From assembly GCA_037043235.1 (NCBI GenBank), contig JAWRVZ010000052.1:2573001-2637000 (forward strand): 64,000 nt of DNA, written 5' to 3'. A program made the position numbers and the translations under genes. The DNA is from Rhodeus uyekii. Lineage: Eukaryota > Chordata > Actinopteri > Cypriniformes > Acheilognathidae. The notes under the pieces are model-generated. The model was not told the origin of the DNA, did no database searches, and worked only from the letters and a program-made list of their open reading frames with translations. This document shows positions 1 to 12,655 of the stretch, in pieces; position 1 is the first letter of the stretch; each line of letters begins with the position of its first letter.

Positions 1-140
1 AGCGAAGTCAATGCTAGTAAGTGAGCCACTTTAAGAGTGAGCAATTTTTCAGAAACTGACTCCAAAGGCTCAAATGAGGCTTCTGCTAAGACTGTTTGTT
101 GCAAAGAAGTATAAATATAATAATTCATATTAGTTACCTT

Positions 141-142
<2 letters not shown>

Positions 143-221
<79 letters not shown>
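143..221. repeat. (TA)n microsatellite
   Basis: About 78 bp of uninterrupted alternating TA follow the Msx 3' flank. No gene overlaps it. The array is long and pure, so it is likely length-polymorphic. Confidence 0.97.
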
Positions 222-224
<3 letters not shown>

Positions 225-2595
225 AAAGGTTTTTGAAAATAATGATTAAGCTGATTAAGTGCACTTGGATGTATTCAAGGTTATTATTAAGGGTACTTAT
301 TGTTGATGGCTACACCACATTACACTATTAGAAGCCTAAAGTAAAAAAAACACATAAATATTTTTAATAAAACGTTTTTTTCTTTTCTTTTTCTTTGACT
401 GTTGATTCGTCATTACATTATTTGTTTATTTTAAAAGATTAACTGGGAATGCATAATAACACATCATACATAAGAGTACCATGAGGATGTGCACACACCC
501 AGTCATTTTGATGTGTATCTTAGACGGTGTTATTCCCCCTTTAACCAGCAGAGGAGGTCTAAATCAAGGGAAAAAATTGGTTGAACAAGATTAAACAACA
601 CCCAGCCATACTGTTTCATTAGTCATGAGCATTAATGTGGGGATAGAATATTAAAATAACATGCAGGGTGACATTTTGTCTACATTTTTAGGGCTTAGTG
701 TAGACCATGTCAACAGGCATATTTGATTGAATTATTTTGTTAGTGGTAAATACTGTATCACTAAGAGCTTTTAAGACTTAATTTGAGAGCCTATAAAATT
801 GTGACCTTAATAATCCCCATTTCTAATTGCATTATCTTTTTAAAAAGATGACTGACAGTATTACTTGGCAGAGGTTTTATGCTCAGTTTTTAATGACTTA
901 AAAAGGATTTTTCCACCTGAGTGCAATGATGCTTGTGTAAAAAAATAAGTCACATTCTAAGTTAACCTGTTTTTTCTCTGACCTAATGTAAACCTCCTCG
1001 TCTACCTAATGTAGAAAAATATTTTCAAAGTTTTATGATCCCCCTATTTTCAAAAATAATTGAATAATTGAAAAATTTAAATACAATCTCCACAAACAAC
1101 ACACCACCCAGTCCATACATTTTATACGTTAAGCATTTTCATTTTAAAATGAATTTAATTTGAAAACAAACAAACAGTTAAAAAACATATTGAACGTGTT
1201 AAAAAAGAAAACAAATGAACAAAAACACCTGCGTTTGAATTACTCTAAATATTGGGGTAACTCACAGTCCAGACATTGAAAAATGCAATTTAATATTCTA
1301 TAATAAATCGCAAAGGATTAGGTAGAAGTCAAAATATCAATCCGATACTACAATTTGAAGTAGATATTAAAATGGCCTTGGTGTCAACAAAACATAGAGG
1401 TTACATCTTAAAATGAACCTTTCTGATTTTAAAATGGCAAAGAATAAAGACTTCAACAGGCCACATTTGCCCAGATTTACTTGTGGTATTTAAACAAGTT
1501 GTTTAACAACTTGACAGCGTTGTGACTTTAGCTTCACTTTTCTTTTTTTACACCACAGGAATAGGATCAGGCAAATTGGCCAGCTTCACTGCGCTCTCGT
1601 AAGTGGCTCAAAGTCGACATTATAAAACACATCCGCCAACACTTTAGCGCTTCTGTCTTTGATTAGCATGACTGGGTTCATGTTTTGATTAAAGGAAGCT
1701 CGCGAGTAAAGTGCTGACCGTAAACGATTTCCTCGTTGCATCAAAGTCACACGGAAGCTGTAAAACAGGCCCTTTAACGTCCCCATTTATAAAGCCACAA
1801 CTTAATGAACAAGCCATAACAAGGCAATAAAGAAGTCAAACAGAACTACACTAATACACTTTATAATAACTTTCAATAAAAGCATAATCAAACAGTACTA
1901 CTTTATATTATGTTTAATAGATCATTATTTAACCAATGATCATATGGTTAGAATTGCAATGCATTTTACTTTCATACATGCTCAAACTGCCCGTCTGTTC
2001 TGTTCATGAAAATTAATATAAAGCGTTAGCAATGTTTTTTCCTTGCAGGAAATTTGCTCATATTTTTTTAAACAATATAATTCATATTCATTATGTGAGA
2101 ATATATTATTAGCTTAGAAAGGCTCATTCCCCGTGACTGTGACAAACAGCAGAACTGTTTTCTACTTTCAAAGATGGAGGTGAACGTCAGGAAAAATGGA
2201 TAGAGTGAAAAATATGAATTATGCAATCCACACTGATTCTAAACGTCTACTCTGAACGTAACTCTCTCGTACACTTACTCAAACATGAAACGGAAATCTC
2301 AGTTAATTACAATTACAGTATAAATGTATAGAAAATTGTGGCATAAAAATAAACTTCCACAAGTTACTCATTTCAAACTGCATATAACATACTCGCTGTC
2401 ACAACTGTTTCTAGATTGCATGTGTAGAAAAAGGTGATGTAAAATGTATATAAAATCATTCACCTAAGCCGTTTCATTTGGGTGAAATTAGTATCTGTCA
2501 ATTATGACAACCATCTCTAGATAAGTAAAAACAACGCGTAATGAACTTCTTTTTGCAGGATATCAAAACCCCATCAAATGTAGTAGAATTTAAAC
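222..2595. other. AT-rich 3' flank of the Msx gene, no gene seen
   Basis: AT-rich, non-repetitive sequence downstream of the minus-strand Msx gene. No open frame here resembles a known protein and no transposon end was recognised. The distal Msx 3' UTR may reach into the right part, but I could not settle on one polyadenylation signal. Confidence 0.5.
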
Positions 2596-2873
2596 TCATA
2601 TATTGTGCACAAAATAATTAGTTTTACAATATATTACATAAAGATGTATGACACAAATATACACAAAAGGTTTGGCAACAGAATTATCCGTCCACTGGGT
2701 AAAATTGGATCTTTCAGTCAGTGGAAAGTGAGGTAAAATGTCCATGTCAGCTCTTTTAAGACGCGAGCGAAGGCACATTACGGTTTTTGCTTTTCTCGGA
2801 CCCCCAGTGAGTGTAAACATTGTCTTTTCGTACATCCACAGAGCAGTACTAGTCCATTTTGCGGCACTTTCTC
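2596..2873 (-). other. probable 3' UTR of the Msx gene
   Basis: Sequence immediately after the Msx stop codon on the minus strand. It has no coding similarity; the short open frame it contains simply reads through UTR. The 3' end is not defined by a clear polyadenylation signal. Confidence 0.5.
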
Positions 2874-4378
2874 TCACGCGAGGTGATACATGCTGTAGCC
2901 TAAAGGTGCTCCATACAACCCCACTGGAGCGACGGGCAATAAAGGCCTCTGGAAGGGGTACGACTGGCCGTAGAGCGAGACCGCCGAATGAAGTTGGGCC
3001 CCAAAAGGAAGAGGCAGACTGAAGTTGGGGTGCAGGGCCGGTTTGGTGGTCAGTTTGAGCTTTTCCAGCTCGGCTTCTTGCAGCCGCTTGGCCTTGGCCC
3101 GTCGGTTCTGGAACCAGATCTTCACCTGGGTCTCGGTGAGGGTGAGGGAGCTGGAGAACTCGGCTCGTTCCGCGATGGACAAGTACTGTTTCTGACGAAA
3201 CTTTCGCTCCAAGGCCAAGAGCTGCGAGGTGGTGAACGGCGTACGGGGTTTGCGGTTGGTCTTGTGCTTGCGGAGGGGACAGGGACTTGCCTGGCCTGCG
3301 GTGGGAAAAAAAGGTTTAAACGTTAGTGTCGTCGCTTGCTCATTTTTGCTTGGTCAAAAAAAAAAAGATGAATCGAAGTAACTAACCTTGGAAAATAATA
3401 AAGTGTGTACATTTTCAACCATGCCCGTGATTGTGTGTTTCATTATTTTGCTTTTACTATTATTAGGTGTTTAGGAGTTGGAGGCTAAGCCAAAATTCAA
3501 ACAATGCTGTAATTAACAGGCTTTGTTGCATTTAGTAAATACCAGTAATATTCTGCTTAATAATTTAAAAAAGAGAGAGAGAAAGAGTTCTGTTTATTTT
3601 AATCCATATTAATGTTGTGTTTTTAATTAAATCAGAGGTGTTTCGCTCAAGGCATTGTATTTTCTGAAGAGTGGGCCCTCGTGTATCTCTAGTTTCCTAA
3701 TTAACAAGACTTATTTTCTTAAGAAATATGATCAGATCTTTCATAAACCATGATTGACAGCTGGTTTGCTGGTTTCTTTTTCGCTCTTTCCCATTTCTTT
3801 GTAAGAACAACTGAACTTTTTCAGTATGTACTTTTGTTGGAAATCTTCTAGATTTCTAAAAACACTATTGAATTTTTTCTTGAAAAATATTAACTATTAT
3901 TATAGTATCTCTAGTGTCCATTAAACCTATCTTTCCACAGTCTCTATAAAACATGCATTTGCATTAAACGCCTGTGAGAAATAACCACCAGCTAACATTT
4001 ATAAAACATGTCATATACCTGTAGAGAAGATAGACTTGCCTCTTTCTCAGTCTCTTATAAGTTTCCTAGTTGCAAGGTCATTTTTTATGACAATCATTGA
4101 CTGAAGTTGAAATGCTTACGCGTTTGGGAGAATCTGGAGCCCATGAGCCACGCTGTGCAGTCCTCGGGCTCGGGGGATTCCGGCTTGACGGGGGAAGAAA
4201 CACAAGAGTCCCTGATCTCAGTCTGAGCAAGCTGACTGTAAACATCCTCGCGCTTTCTTTCAAAGTCCTTTCTAGGTTTGTGGCTCGATATCAGAGACTC
4301 CACGCTGAACGGATGGCTTGACACTTGTGTTTTGCGCTGCTCCATGTCCCCTTCTGATCCCTTCAAGCTCGCGGTCAT
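2874..4378 (-). CDS. Msx-family homeobox transcription factor, two exons
   Basis: Spliced gene read right to left. Exon 1 is 4378-4120, the intron 4119-3296 (donor GTAAGC; pyrimidine-rich acceptor ending CCGCAG), and exon 2 is 3295-2874 including TGA. The split is phase 1 and the joined length is 681 nt, 226 residues, a usual size for fish Msx. I chose the ATG at 4378 because its context (AGGATGA) is good; the next ATG at 4345 is possible, and the upstream open frame begins at GTG, not ATG. Residues 23-30 (PFSVESLI) form an eh1-type Groucho-binding motif. The homeodomain covers about residues 100-159, starts NRKPRTPF and carries helix 3 KIWFQNRRAKAKR. The C terminus ends GYSMYHLA. Msx proteins are nuclear, mostly repressive regulators of neural crest, fin, limb and skeletal development. 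The fish paralogue (msx1a/b, msx2a/b, msx3) cannot be assigned here. Confidence 0.95.
3296..4119 (-). other. single intron of the Msx gene
   Basis: An 824-bp intron with a GT donor at 4119-4118 and an AG acceptor at 3297-3296. It interrupts a codon after its first base, just upstream of the homeodomain, where Msx genes normally carry their only intron. No transposon was recognised inside it. Confidence 0.9.
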
Positions 4379-4620
4379 CCTCCTCGCGATCAGCCCGAAC
4401 TTCAAAAGCGCTCTGGAGTCTCGCGCATCACGCACGAAGCCTTTGATGCTTGAAGCACGCGGCCACAACACAACTTCCAGCCAATGAGAGGCTGCTGAAT
4501 TAGGGAGAGCTTCCTCTCTCGTGATTGGCTTATTGAGGATGGAAGAAATTGTCAGTCATTATGATTTGCAAAGTGAGAGCGACAGATTTGGGAACGATTC
4601 TGCCATTTTGGTAAGTATAA
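4379..4620 (-). promoter_or_regulatory. Msx proximal promoter and 5' UTR region
   Basis: Upstream of the Msx ATG on the minus strand there are two CCAAT-type elements: ATTGG from 4485-4481 and CCAAT from 4527-4523, about 105 and 146 bp before the start codon. An octamer-like ATTTGCAAA also lies within the first 200 bp. No convincing TATA box was seen. The transcription start is not fixed by sequence alone, so this is a regional call. Confidence 0.5.
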
Positions 4621-4756
4621 GGCCATGGATGAATTGGAAAGAATGTTGTATATTTTTAAAATGTTACATTATTAGAGTCTGTAGTTCTTTATGGGTTCTT
4701 CACACTTCTACTGTATGAAAGTTGTTCCCAAAAACACACGTTGGGGCATGCTTTAT

Positions 4757-4794
<38 letters not shown>
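4757..4794. repeat. (CA)n/(TA)n microsatellite
   Basis: Short CA tract running into alternating TA; simple repeat in non-coding DNA. Confidence 0.9.
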
Positions 4795-4796
<2 letters not shown>

Positions 4797-5364
4797 GATT
4801 ATTATTATTTGAGTCTTGAGTCACATGCATTCTGTGGGTCGGCTTCTTCCACTGACATTATATTGCAGAACCGGTACAGTATGTTTTTTCTATTTAAGAG
4901 CCAGAACAGAATCCTTTGCAAACCAGGATGCCACACTATTATAGTATAACACTGAAATACTTACTTTAAATATACTCTAAGGAAACATTTTTTATGCATA
5001 TCCGATTGAAATCAGCAAGAAAATCACATGAAATGCAACTTTTTACAGATCCTTTTTGAGCTACATTAATTTGTCTTTTTGAAATCCTTTTACAAATTGC
5101 ATTTCTGTAAATCTGTTTAAGTCTTATTGCTCTGATCGGATTTCGCATGATTTATGTGACTTTCCTACACCATGAAAGACATAAACGTCAGACGTATTTA
5201 AAGGAAACATGATGAAAGTCACTTCAGAAACAAGGTTCTGTTGTTTCATAACTGAAACGCTCATAACTGAAATGTTTTTTCCATGTTTTTTTTTATTTGT
5301 TTTTTTAAACATGAACTGAAATATAACTGAGAAATATTTTGAAACAGTGTGAAATAAATCTGCT
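4795..5364. other. non-coding stretch, nothing recognised
   Basis: AT-rich sequence between the microsatellite and the palindromic repeat. No protein similarity, transposon end or RNA gene was recognised. Confidence 0.4.
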
Positions 5365-5570
5365 AGAAACAGCCTAAGCTGGTTTCACAGGCTGGTGTTA
5401 GAGGGTTTTTGGACACTTTTTTAGCAGACGAGGCTAATGTTAGCTGGTCAAGACCAGCTAAAACGAACAGAACACCAGCTTGGCCAGGCTGGAAGACCAG
5501 CATAAACCAGCTAAGATCAACCAATCAGCCCAAGCCGATTTATGCTGGGGGGGTTTTCCAGCAGGGATGT
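5365..5570. repeat. palindromic AGCTGG-rich interspersed repeat (MITE-like)
   Basis: The motif AGCTGGT/ACCAGCT and its partner GCTGG/CCAGC recur many times in both orientations, ending near a TTCCAGCAGGGAT block. Such self-complementary ACCAGC-type repeats are abundant in cyprinid genomes as non-autonomous DNA elements. The ends and target duplication were not resolved, so the family name is left open. Confidence 0.55.
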
Positions 5571-6777
5571 TACCACTGTCTCAGAGGATGCAATAGTCCA
5601 GCATAGCGGCTACACATTGTCACGTTGTAAATAAGACAACATCTGTATTATAAACCCCTCAATGTAGCGTTTGCTGTTGCTTTTACCAGTGCAGCGCAAT
5701 TGACATAGAAAGCAATGGAGATGTTCCAGAATCGGCTTGGACACACAAATCGGATCTGAACAGTTGTGATACATGATGTGAACCTGATGTCATTCATTTT
5801 AGATTTAGATTCCAGTCAGACACACAAATATTCGGATTTTGGACGGACAGTGTGAACGAAGCCTGGACAAAAACAAGAAAGAGTCTAGGCTGCGGTTTAA
5901 TTATTCCGAGGCATTACTATCCAAATTGAAGTGCGATTATTTGCTTAAAAGTTATTTTGTCATTTCCTTTTATCTGCAGTTATCTGCATCTCCAGTTATC
6001 TGCCAGTTCCTTTCTCCATCCATCAAAACAAGAATGTTTTCCTGGCAACAACGAAAGCATTAAGGGTGTTTACTCTTCAAACACAAGAGTTATTTTCAAA
6101 GGATCACAAATTACCACTTTGAGAGAGAAAGAAAGAAAATGTGTCTATCATGCACTTTATGACTTCTGAACATTCAGGCTATGAAGTAAAAGGGCATTTA
6201 ACAGAGATAAATTGCTTTTGGTCTCATCCTAGATAGGGGAATTGTTTGTAACCTTGACACTTGGGGTATTTGAGCAGTCACTCTTAAAATAAACATCAGC
6301 CTTCTTCTCTGGTAATGAATAGGAGCAGCTATCAGCTGCTTGTTGGACTGGTCTTTATGTGTGTTTGTATGTGCAGTAATGCTGCAGGGTGAGATTCTGC
6401 AAGCTCGTCGTTCCCAGGAGCCTCAGCGCGTTTATTAAGCAGGGTGATTTCACAGACAATCTGAGGTTTGTGAAGGCGCCAGTGAGCGGGGAGATGAAAG
6501 GCGCCTCTCCTCGGGGGAGAAACTGTGGCAGTTTTGCGGCTCCACTCAGGAGGAGTCGGCTCTCTGTACACACATACACACACACGCAAACACACAACGC
6601 ATGCACACACTCCACCGTCACGCCCCTGCCCTCAGGCACCTTGTTGAACACAATCCAACTCTTTGCGTAGATGCACTGAGAAAGACTGCTGAACTGTAGT
6701 GATAGATGAGAAGGATGCATGTTTGCAGTTGAGTATCATGCGAGCTGACAGGAGACATATGAGAAATACTCATCATT

Positions 6778-6813
<36 letters not shown>

Positions 6814-7420
6814 AAACGCAATGCTTTGCTATAAGTATTGCGTTCAAAAGAGATTCAGGGGCGAAAAAAACGATCCTTTAAGGATAAGCCTTTTTGAAAT
6901 TGACCAACACATCCTCTTTCCTTCCTGCCTGATCTCTTTGACCTTTATAAATAAACGGAGGCAGTTTTGCCAGAGAGTACAGAAATTGTCAAAAAGAGTG
7001 CTCCTGGTTTTTCTGGTATGTTTGGACACACCTTGAGCATTGTAATTATGGGCTCAGCTTTACAGTGCAGGAATGCTTGTGTAATTATTTAGAGTTCTTC
7101 AATCGAACAATCTGTTTACATCTGTTTGCCCAGCTTTACACACGCTATGTTCCACTAAATCAAACTTGTTGCCTGGCCATATCATTTCTTGATCTTTCTT
7201 TACTCAATAGGGATTTCAGTCAACTCAAAGTCATAGAGATGGCAAATGTCGCCGACCCACCTCTTGATTCAAATGTGAACATTTCATAGTTAAACTTTAC
7301 GCCACAATTGTCAGTTTTTAAACCTAAACGTAGTTTAAACGTAATACTCCCAGGACAAGTACAAGGGTCATGAGGGATAAAGTAAGAAGGTGCAATGCGA
7401 ATCTACTCTTTGTTGAGAGA
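5571..7420. other. non-coding stretch with two simple repeats
   Basis: No gene recognised. It holds a degenerate CA-rich tract (about 6569-6607) and a pure (GA)15 tract (6781-6810). Other open frames are short and resemble nothing known. Confidence 0.45.
6781..6810. repeat. (GA)15 microsatellite
   Basis: Thirty bases of perfect alternating GA. Confidence 0.97.
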
Positions 7421-7429
7421 GCAATTTAT

Positions 7430-7670
7430 GCATTGTCTTTGAAGCGAGATAACGCAGTGACTAAGGGATCACAAGCCTTGTCTGGCTAATTACACTGCAT
7501 GACAAGACTTGGCACAGGTGACAGCAACTGTCATCACTTTGTTTTTATTAGTAGCTTATTAGGCTTCCGGAGCCTTCTCTTATAGCAAACATTTGCTGTA
7601 ATGAGAGAAAATTGCTACCCACCAAAGGAGGATGGCGCCAGCTTCAATTAGCTCAAGGGAGGAAGGTATT
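7430..7670. promoter_or_regulatory. candidate distal regulatory block
   Basis: Transposon-free, mixed-composition block with a TAATTA homeodomain site, a CAGGTG E-box, and TGACAG and CTGTCA (TALE/Meis-Tgif type sites) placed as an exact inverted pair three bases apart at 7519-7533. Developmental enhancers near homeobox genes often show such clusters. Conservation cannot be tested here, so this is a hypothesis. Confidence 0.25.
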
Positions 7671-10600
7671 ACTTAGAGGCAAATAAATTATCATGTAATA
7701 TAAAAAAAATTATTCACTCAACACATGATAGGTTCCCTGTTGTGCAAGTCTGTTGATGCAAATACTTGCTGACTAAATGATTTCTTTTTTAAAGAACTGA
7801 AAATGGAACCTTTGCTTTAAATGAATGGGATGGTATGTTTTTGTTTTTGTTTTGAACCTGTATAATGGATTTGAATTAGTTTTCTTTTTCTTGAAATAGT
7901 TTTTAACTGAGAGCTGACAGACACATATATTAAGGCAGCATTTAAGTCATTAGTATTATTTAAAGAGCAATGTGCAAATTGTTGTGCAAATATTAATGTG
8001 CAAATTATTAAATTATATAAGAGCAAATTATTCTGTAAAGAGCAATGTGCATTGTGCAAAGAGTTGAGTAAATATTTTACAACTTGACATGACTGCCAAA
8101 AAAATTTTGCAATATGTTTTTAATCTACTGCTTTTCGTTATATATAGAAGTCTATTATTTATTGTGTTATTATTTTAATTTTGCACAGGCTCCAGCGTCC
8201 TCGTGTAACTGTTCTCTTGTGTTGTGTTAATAAGACTCCAATATACGTCTTTCCCAATTTATTTACAGGAAAAACATTGAGAAAACACAAAAATATACAT
8301 GAGTTAATGTAGCTCATCTACTCCTCATACTCGATAGTAACTTGCAAGACTTTCAAATCCTCAATAAAAAATAAAAATAAAAAACTGAATTGTTAAGCTG
8401 TATGTGCAACACATCCCTACAGAGCAGGACCAAACAAACACTGTTATGGCTGGCCTCTTCCTGGTTCTGGGTCCTCTTATAGGATCCCTGGAGATGTGCC
8501 ATGCTTCGTAATCACAGATTGCCGCCATGCCAGATCCCTGAACCGATGAAGCCATCAGTGTTCATGACTCACCCACCTTCATGACTAAAGTTTCCATGTA
8601 ACCGCCCACAAGTAAATGAAGGGGCCCTTTCGTGACCTCTCATTTCTCACAGACAGTGACTGAGCAATGCACGGAAGCCTTGATTTACGAGCAGGGTTTA
8701 CAACACTGAGACAGGCTTTTAATTTAGGTCGAGGCCCTAGCTTGGCGTAATTGTTTTTTAAATGTAGGGAACGGTACAAAAATATTGGTTGCCACAGCAA
8801 AGCGTGAAGAAGAATTACCCCTGGAGATATCCACTCAAGTTCTTCCATCACCTTAGGTCGGACCCATTGTCGACTTGAATGGTTTCGGCTCGCCTCTAAG
8901 AAGTTTTCAGAATGACGATAATTAGATTGTAATATAAAAAGAAATGAAACAGACTGAGACTGTTATTCACAAGTGCGGTCACAATAAACCCTCCAGACCC
9001 AAACACAAACAGGGCACGCCATGTCACCCGACACCTGGACAGCGGGTGTCCCCTTCATTAATGCGATCCTTCCTGCCCCCCAGCCCAAGCAGACGTTTGC
9101 CTCCAACCCCAACAACATTTAATGAGAGAGAGACGCCAGGCATAGCGAGGCAAGTCAGAGTGGGAGGGACTCCCCCCAGTTCCCCGATTGAATGGACCCT
9201 CAATAGGAGCCGACTGCCAAAGGGGTCTGTCAGGAACCCTCCACCCACAAGTTCAAATGTCAGTGCCCCGGCATGCGCCCTCAAAGAAAAAACACTTTAG
9301 TGGTTTGCTGCCTGTCGTCTAATTGACTGGCAGGTCTGCAAATGAGCAATTCTCTGCTTGTTTTGGTGGACAGTTTTCACGTAATGACTCCAATTCAATG
9401 TTACTCTACATTCTTCTTCACGTTTTTTTAATAAACACAGCATTATTTTGAAACTCTCTTACAGGGTTAGAGGTCAAAAATCTAAGGAAACATTGACTGA
9501 TTTGTTATGTTTCGTCCAGTCACTGAATCAGAGAAGTAGCCACTTAACCACGACAGTCTGAGAGTTTAATAATTGGGTGTGTATTAGATGTGACAGGTCA
9601 GCTTGAATGTGTTTGTAGTACGGTTTGCTGCAAGTGGAGGGGTAAGTGAGTGGTGACAGTGTGTCGTGTTAGTAGGGGGAGTCGCTCCGGGACGGTCAGG
9701 TTGATTTCATTAAGGTGATGGGACACATGTGCCCCCTTTTTCATCTGCTCTTCTCCCCCCTGCTATTCAGAGTCTTTCAAGTCCCGCTGTCTCCCGATCT
9801 GAAGATAATTGTTCACTGTAATACTAGTCAGGAAATGAGCTGATCAACTCCAGATGGATGGACAAGGGGAAGAGGAATGACAAAAAGGAAAAAAGAGAGA
9901 GCAAGAGCGAAAGAGAAAGAGGAAGAGACAGGGCACTGGAGCTTTGTCTCTTTAAGTCATACATGAAATATTAATGTTGATACTCTGAGAACCCTTAATA
10001 CCACTTGGCTTTAAAAGCTGAGATAAAGAGTTTGTTACTTTAGAGTTGGCCTACAGTCCACAACATAGATTCTCTTGTCAATACTGTTTGGATGATCCAT
10101 TGGAAAATCCTGATATACTATAACAGAGTGTTTACAAGTGTTATTTTTTTATTAAATGACAATCATATTAAAATAACTTTTTTATGCCTTCAAATTTTAT
10201 TCAAATGATGTTTATATATAGATTATATTGTTTAACCCTTGTCCCAGGTGTTAAAATATGAATTACAAAGTGGCATAAACAACCCGGTTTACTATTTTTA
10301 AATATAGGTAATATAATTTATAAATAGAACATTTTAATTGAACATGAGCTGTAATTGCATCTTTTTATGGAAAAAAAGTGTGAAATTATATTGAGTCCGT
10401 TATTATCCAACAACCCTTCATTTGTCATTTCCCTCACCAAATGGTATTAAATATGAGTCTGTTCCAGTTTTTATCCACCATTTCATTGTTTGCAATTTGA
10501 AAATTGTTCATTTTTAATTGCAAAAGTAATAGCACTACTTTCCTCAACAAACCCAGCCTGTTTATAACTTTTATAGAGTATAAGAAGACTGGGAAAAAAT

Positions 10601-11019
10601 GTAACCTTCAGAAAATGACGATTTTAGTTTAAAGATATACACAATATACAAACAGATATTTTTGAGATGCTCGTCCCATTCTGACCTCTAAACCTAACCC
10701 TGAACTTTTCTTATAAATATATACAGTATTAAGAAATCTGCAACAGATAGATAAGGGCAATTTATGTTAATTTATTATAAATAATGTAAAATACAGTACA
10801 AAAATAATTCAAACGTGTTGAAGTTGGTGTCCCCTCTGGCAGTTATGCAATACTTTATGTCCACTGTGGAGGCATGCATATCTCATTCAAACACATTCAC
10901 TACATAAAGCATGATACATTTGGGTATGAAGCTTGCATATTTCACAATCGAGTCCTGTTTAGTTTCACTTTCTGTCACTGTTCTTCCTAAGTTCTAGTTC
11001 ATTGTCTGTTACCATTGTT
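7671..11019. other. long non-coding stretch, no gene recognised
   Basis: Includes short GTGCAAAT-type local repeats at about 7975-8060 and a GC-richer patch at about 8985-9300 that is open on both strands but matches nothing known. A purine-rich GA segment lies near 9880-9940. No splice-consistent host exons or transposon ends were recognised. Confidence 0.4.
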
Positions 11020-12655
11020 ACTAATTAGTCTTGCCCTTCCAGATAAGAAGGGGACCAAGAGTTCTAGCCCTCGGGGAGAACCCCTGGTTTTCAGCCACCA
11101 CTGCAGGGGTCTTGTGCACAGCCGGCCCAGTGGAATAATGCTGGCGCCGCTGCATGAGCCCTAACACCCTTCTAAAGTGTTTCACATGAGTGGCTGCCCC
11201 TTGATACTCTTGGCGGCTGAACGAAAGGCCTGAATGCGCCCGGGGAAGAGCCGAGCAGACATGGCCACTGAGTCTCAAATGACTCCCAAGAAAGTGGTTC
11301 TCCGCGTGGGAGAAAGTACACTCTTCTTGGTGTTCCGCCCTAAGGACGTCACTCATCGCTTAATGGCTAAACGAACGGCCTGGATGCGCTCGGAGAGGAG
11401 CCGAGCAAACACGGCCACTGAGTCCCAAATGACTCCCAAGAAAGTGGTTCTCTGAGTGGGAGAAAGTACACTCTTCTTGGTGTTCAGCCTAAGCGTCGTG
11501 AGACAAGAACCAGGAATTCTTCCACATGCTCAGGGTGCGGGGGCATCGCCCCGTGACCTTGATTGCAAAGCGGGTACCCCTCAGGGAGAACCCCTGGTTT
11601 TTAGCCACCACCATGAGTGGCTGGCCCAGCTTGATGCTCTTAACGGCTAAACGAACAGCCTGGATGCGCTCGGGGGAGAGCCGAGCAGACATGGCAACTG
11701 AGTCCCAAATGACTCCCAAGAAAGTGGATATCTGCGTTGGAGAAAGTGGTTCTTGGTGTTTAGCCTTAACCCCAGCTCCTTTATGTGCGGGCACAGCATC
11801 TCGATGTTGTGCTGCTAACTGCGGCAACTCGGCCAGGGTAAGCCATAGTCGTCGCATAGTTTCGGACACGATAGTCCCTTGCAAGTGCAGCGGAGCTTAG
11901 AGCAGCGTCCCCTCCTAGGTGAACGTGTGGGGCGAGAGCGCCAGACCGAAAAGGAAGCACCGATACTGGTACGCCTTCCCCCCTGAAGGCGAACCACGGG
12001 ACTTCCCACTGTGGGAGGATGGAGACGAGGGATTATACGTCTCTGATGTCGACCGTGCCGGACCAGTTATACCTGATCCGTACTACGATCTGCTTGAGCG
12101 TCATATCTCATTCATTTAGAATTTTAGACGCCTAACTGCGACTTAAGAGACGCGAATCCAGCATGAGCCGCAACCCTCCATCCTCCCTTGGAACTATGAA
12201 GTACCGGCTGTAAAACCCGGACTTGCTGTTCGCGAGGAGTACATACTCGATGGTCCCTTTCGCCAGCAAAGTGTCTACTCCTTGTTCCATGACCAGAGCC
12301 TGCTGAGGGTCTACCACTGACCCGAGAACCGGGGTGGTAAAACCCCGAACTGAATGGCATACCCTAAGGTCACCGTGCGCAGAACCCACTGAGAGATACC
12401 GGGTAGCCGTAACCATGCGTCCCAGAATTCTACTAGGGGAACCAGCCTCCCGGGGCTGGTCTCTGGTACTACGAACATATCCACCACTGAGCCGGGGCTG
12501 ATTCCGGAAACCCGGGTGGATTGCTCTAGGACCCTCCTTAGAGGAGGTGGTTTTCCCATGGCGGGCTGACTCTGGAGCTGCACATGGGAGACACCACCTT
12601 GTTGCGGCTTGGTGTCAGGGCCGCTTAGTCTTAGCTTTCTTGGCGTCCAGGACAA
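11020..12655 (-). pseudogene. DIRS reverse transcriptase/RNase H remnant
   Basis: Read right to left, an N-terminal segment (12655-12311, containing LVEFWDAWLRLPG) shifts frame near 12310-12330 into VVDPQQALVMEQ and FYSRYFIVPREDG, then into a decayed RT core at 12120-11820. There the first catalytic Asp region reads VDIRDV followed by a stop, and the YxDD box has become NYATT, so catalysis is lost. Distal RT and RNase H pieces follow (MWKNSWFLS at about 11500). The segment coding for FLGVIWDSVAMSARLSPERI type sequence is present three times. This is a dead gene. Confidence 0.8.
11226..11766 (-). repeat. three copies of one DIRS RT segment
   Basis: Copies at about 11226-11345, 11373-11491 and 11654-11766, each about 115-120 bp, share long identical blocks such as the 19-mer AAATGACTCCCAAGAAAGT. 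All are in the same orientation. The first two are nearly adjacent; the third is separated by an RNase H-like segment. They look like internal duplications within the decayed element. Confidence 0.9.

Noticed and set aside
2738..3326. Plus-strand open frames over the Msx homeobox exon
   Set aside because: They are antisense shadows of the conserved minus-strand coding sequence.
4379..4471. Longer Msx N terminus starting at 4471
   Set aside because: The first codon is GTG, and the extra residues (LWPRASSIKGF...) do not look like Msx. The ATG at 4378 fits better.
8985..9300. Coding exon, as both strands are open for 86-118 codons
   Set aside because: Amino-acid content is repetitive Pro/Ser-rich with no recognisable domain. 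Kept as non-coding GC-rich DNA.
11919..12119. Plus-strand 66-codon open frame containing PPEGEPRDFPLWEDGDEG
   Set aside because: It is the antisense of the decayed DIRS RT core, whose minus-strand reading aligns with known RT motifs.
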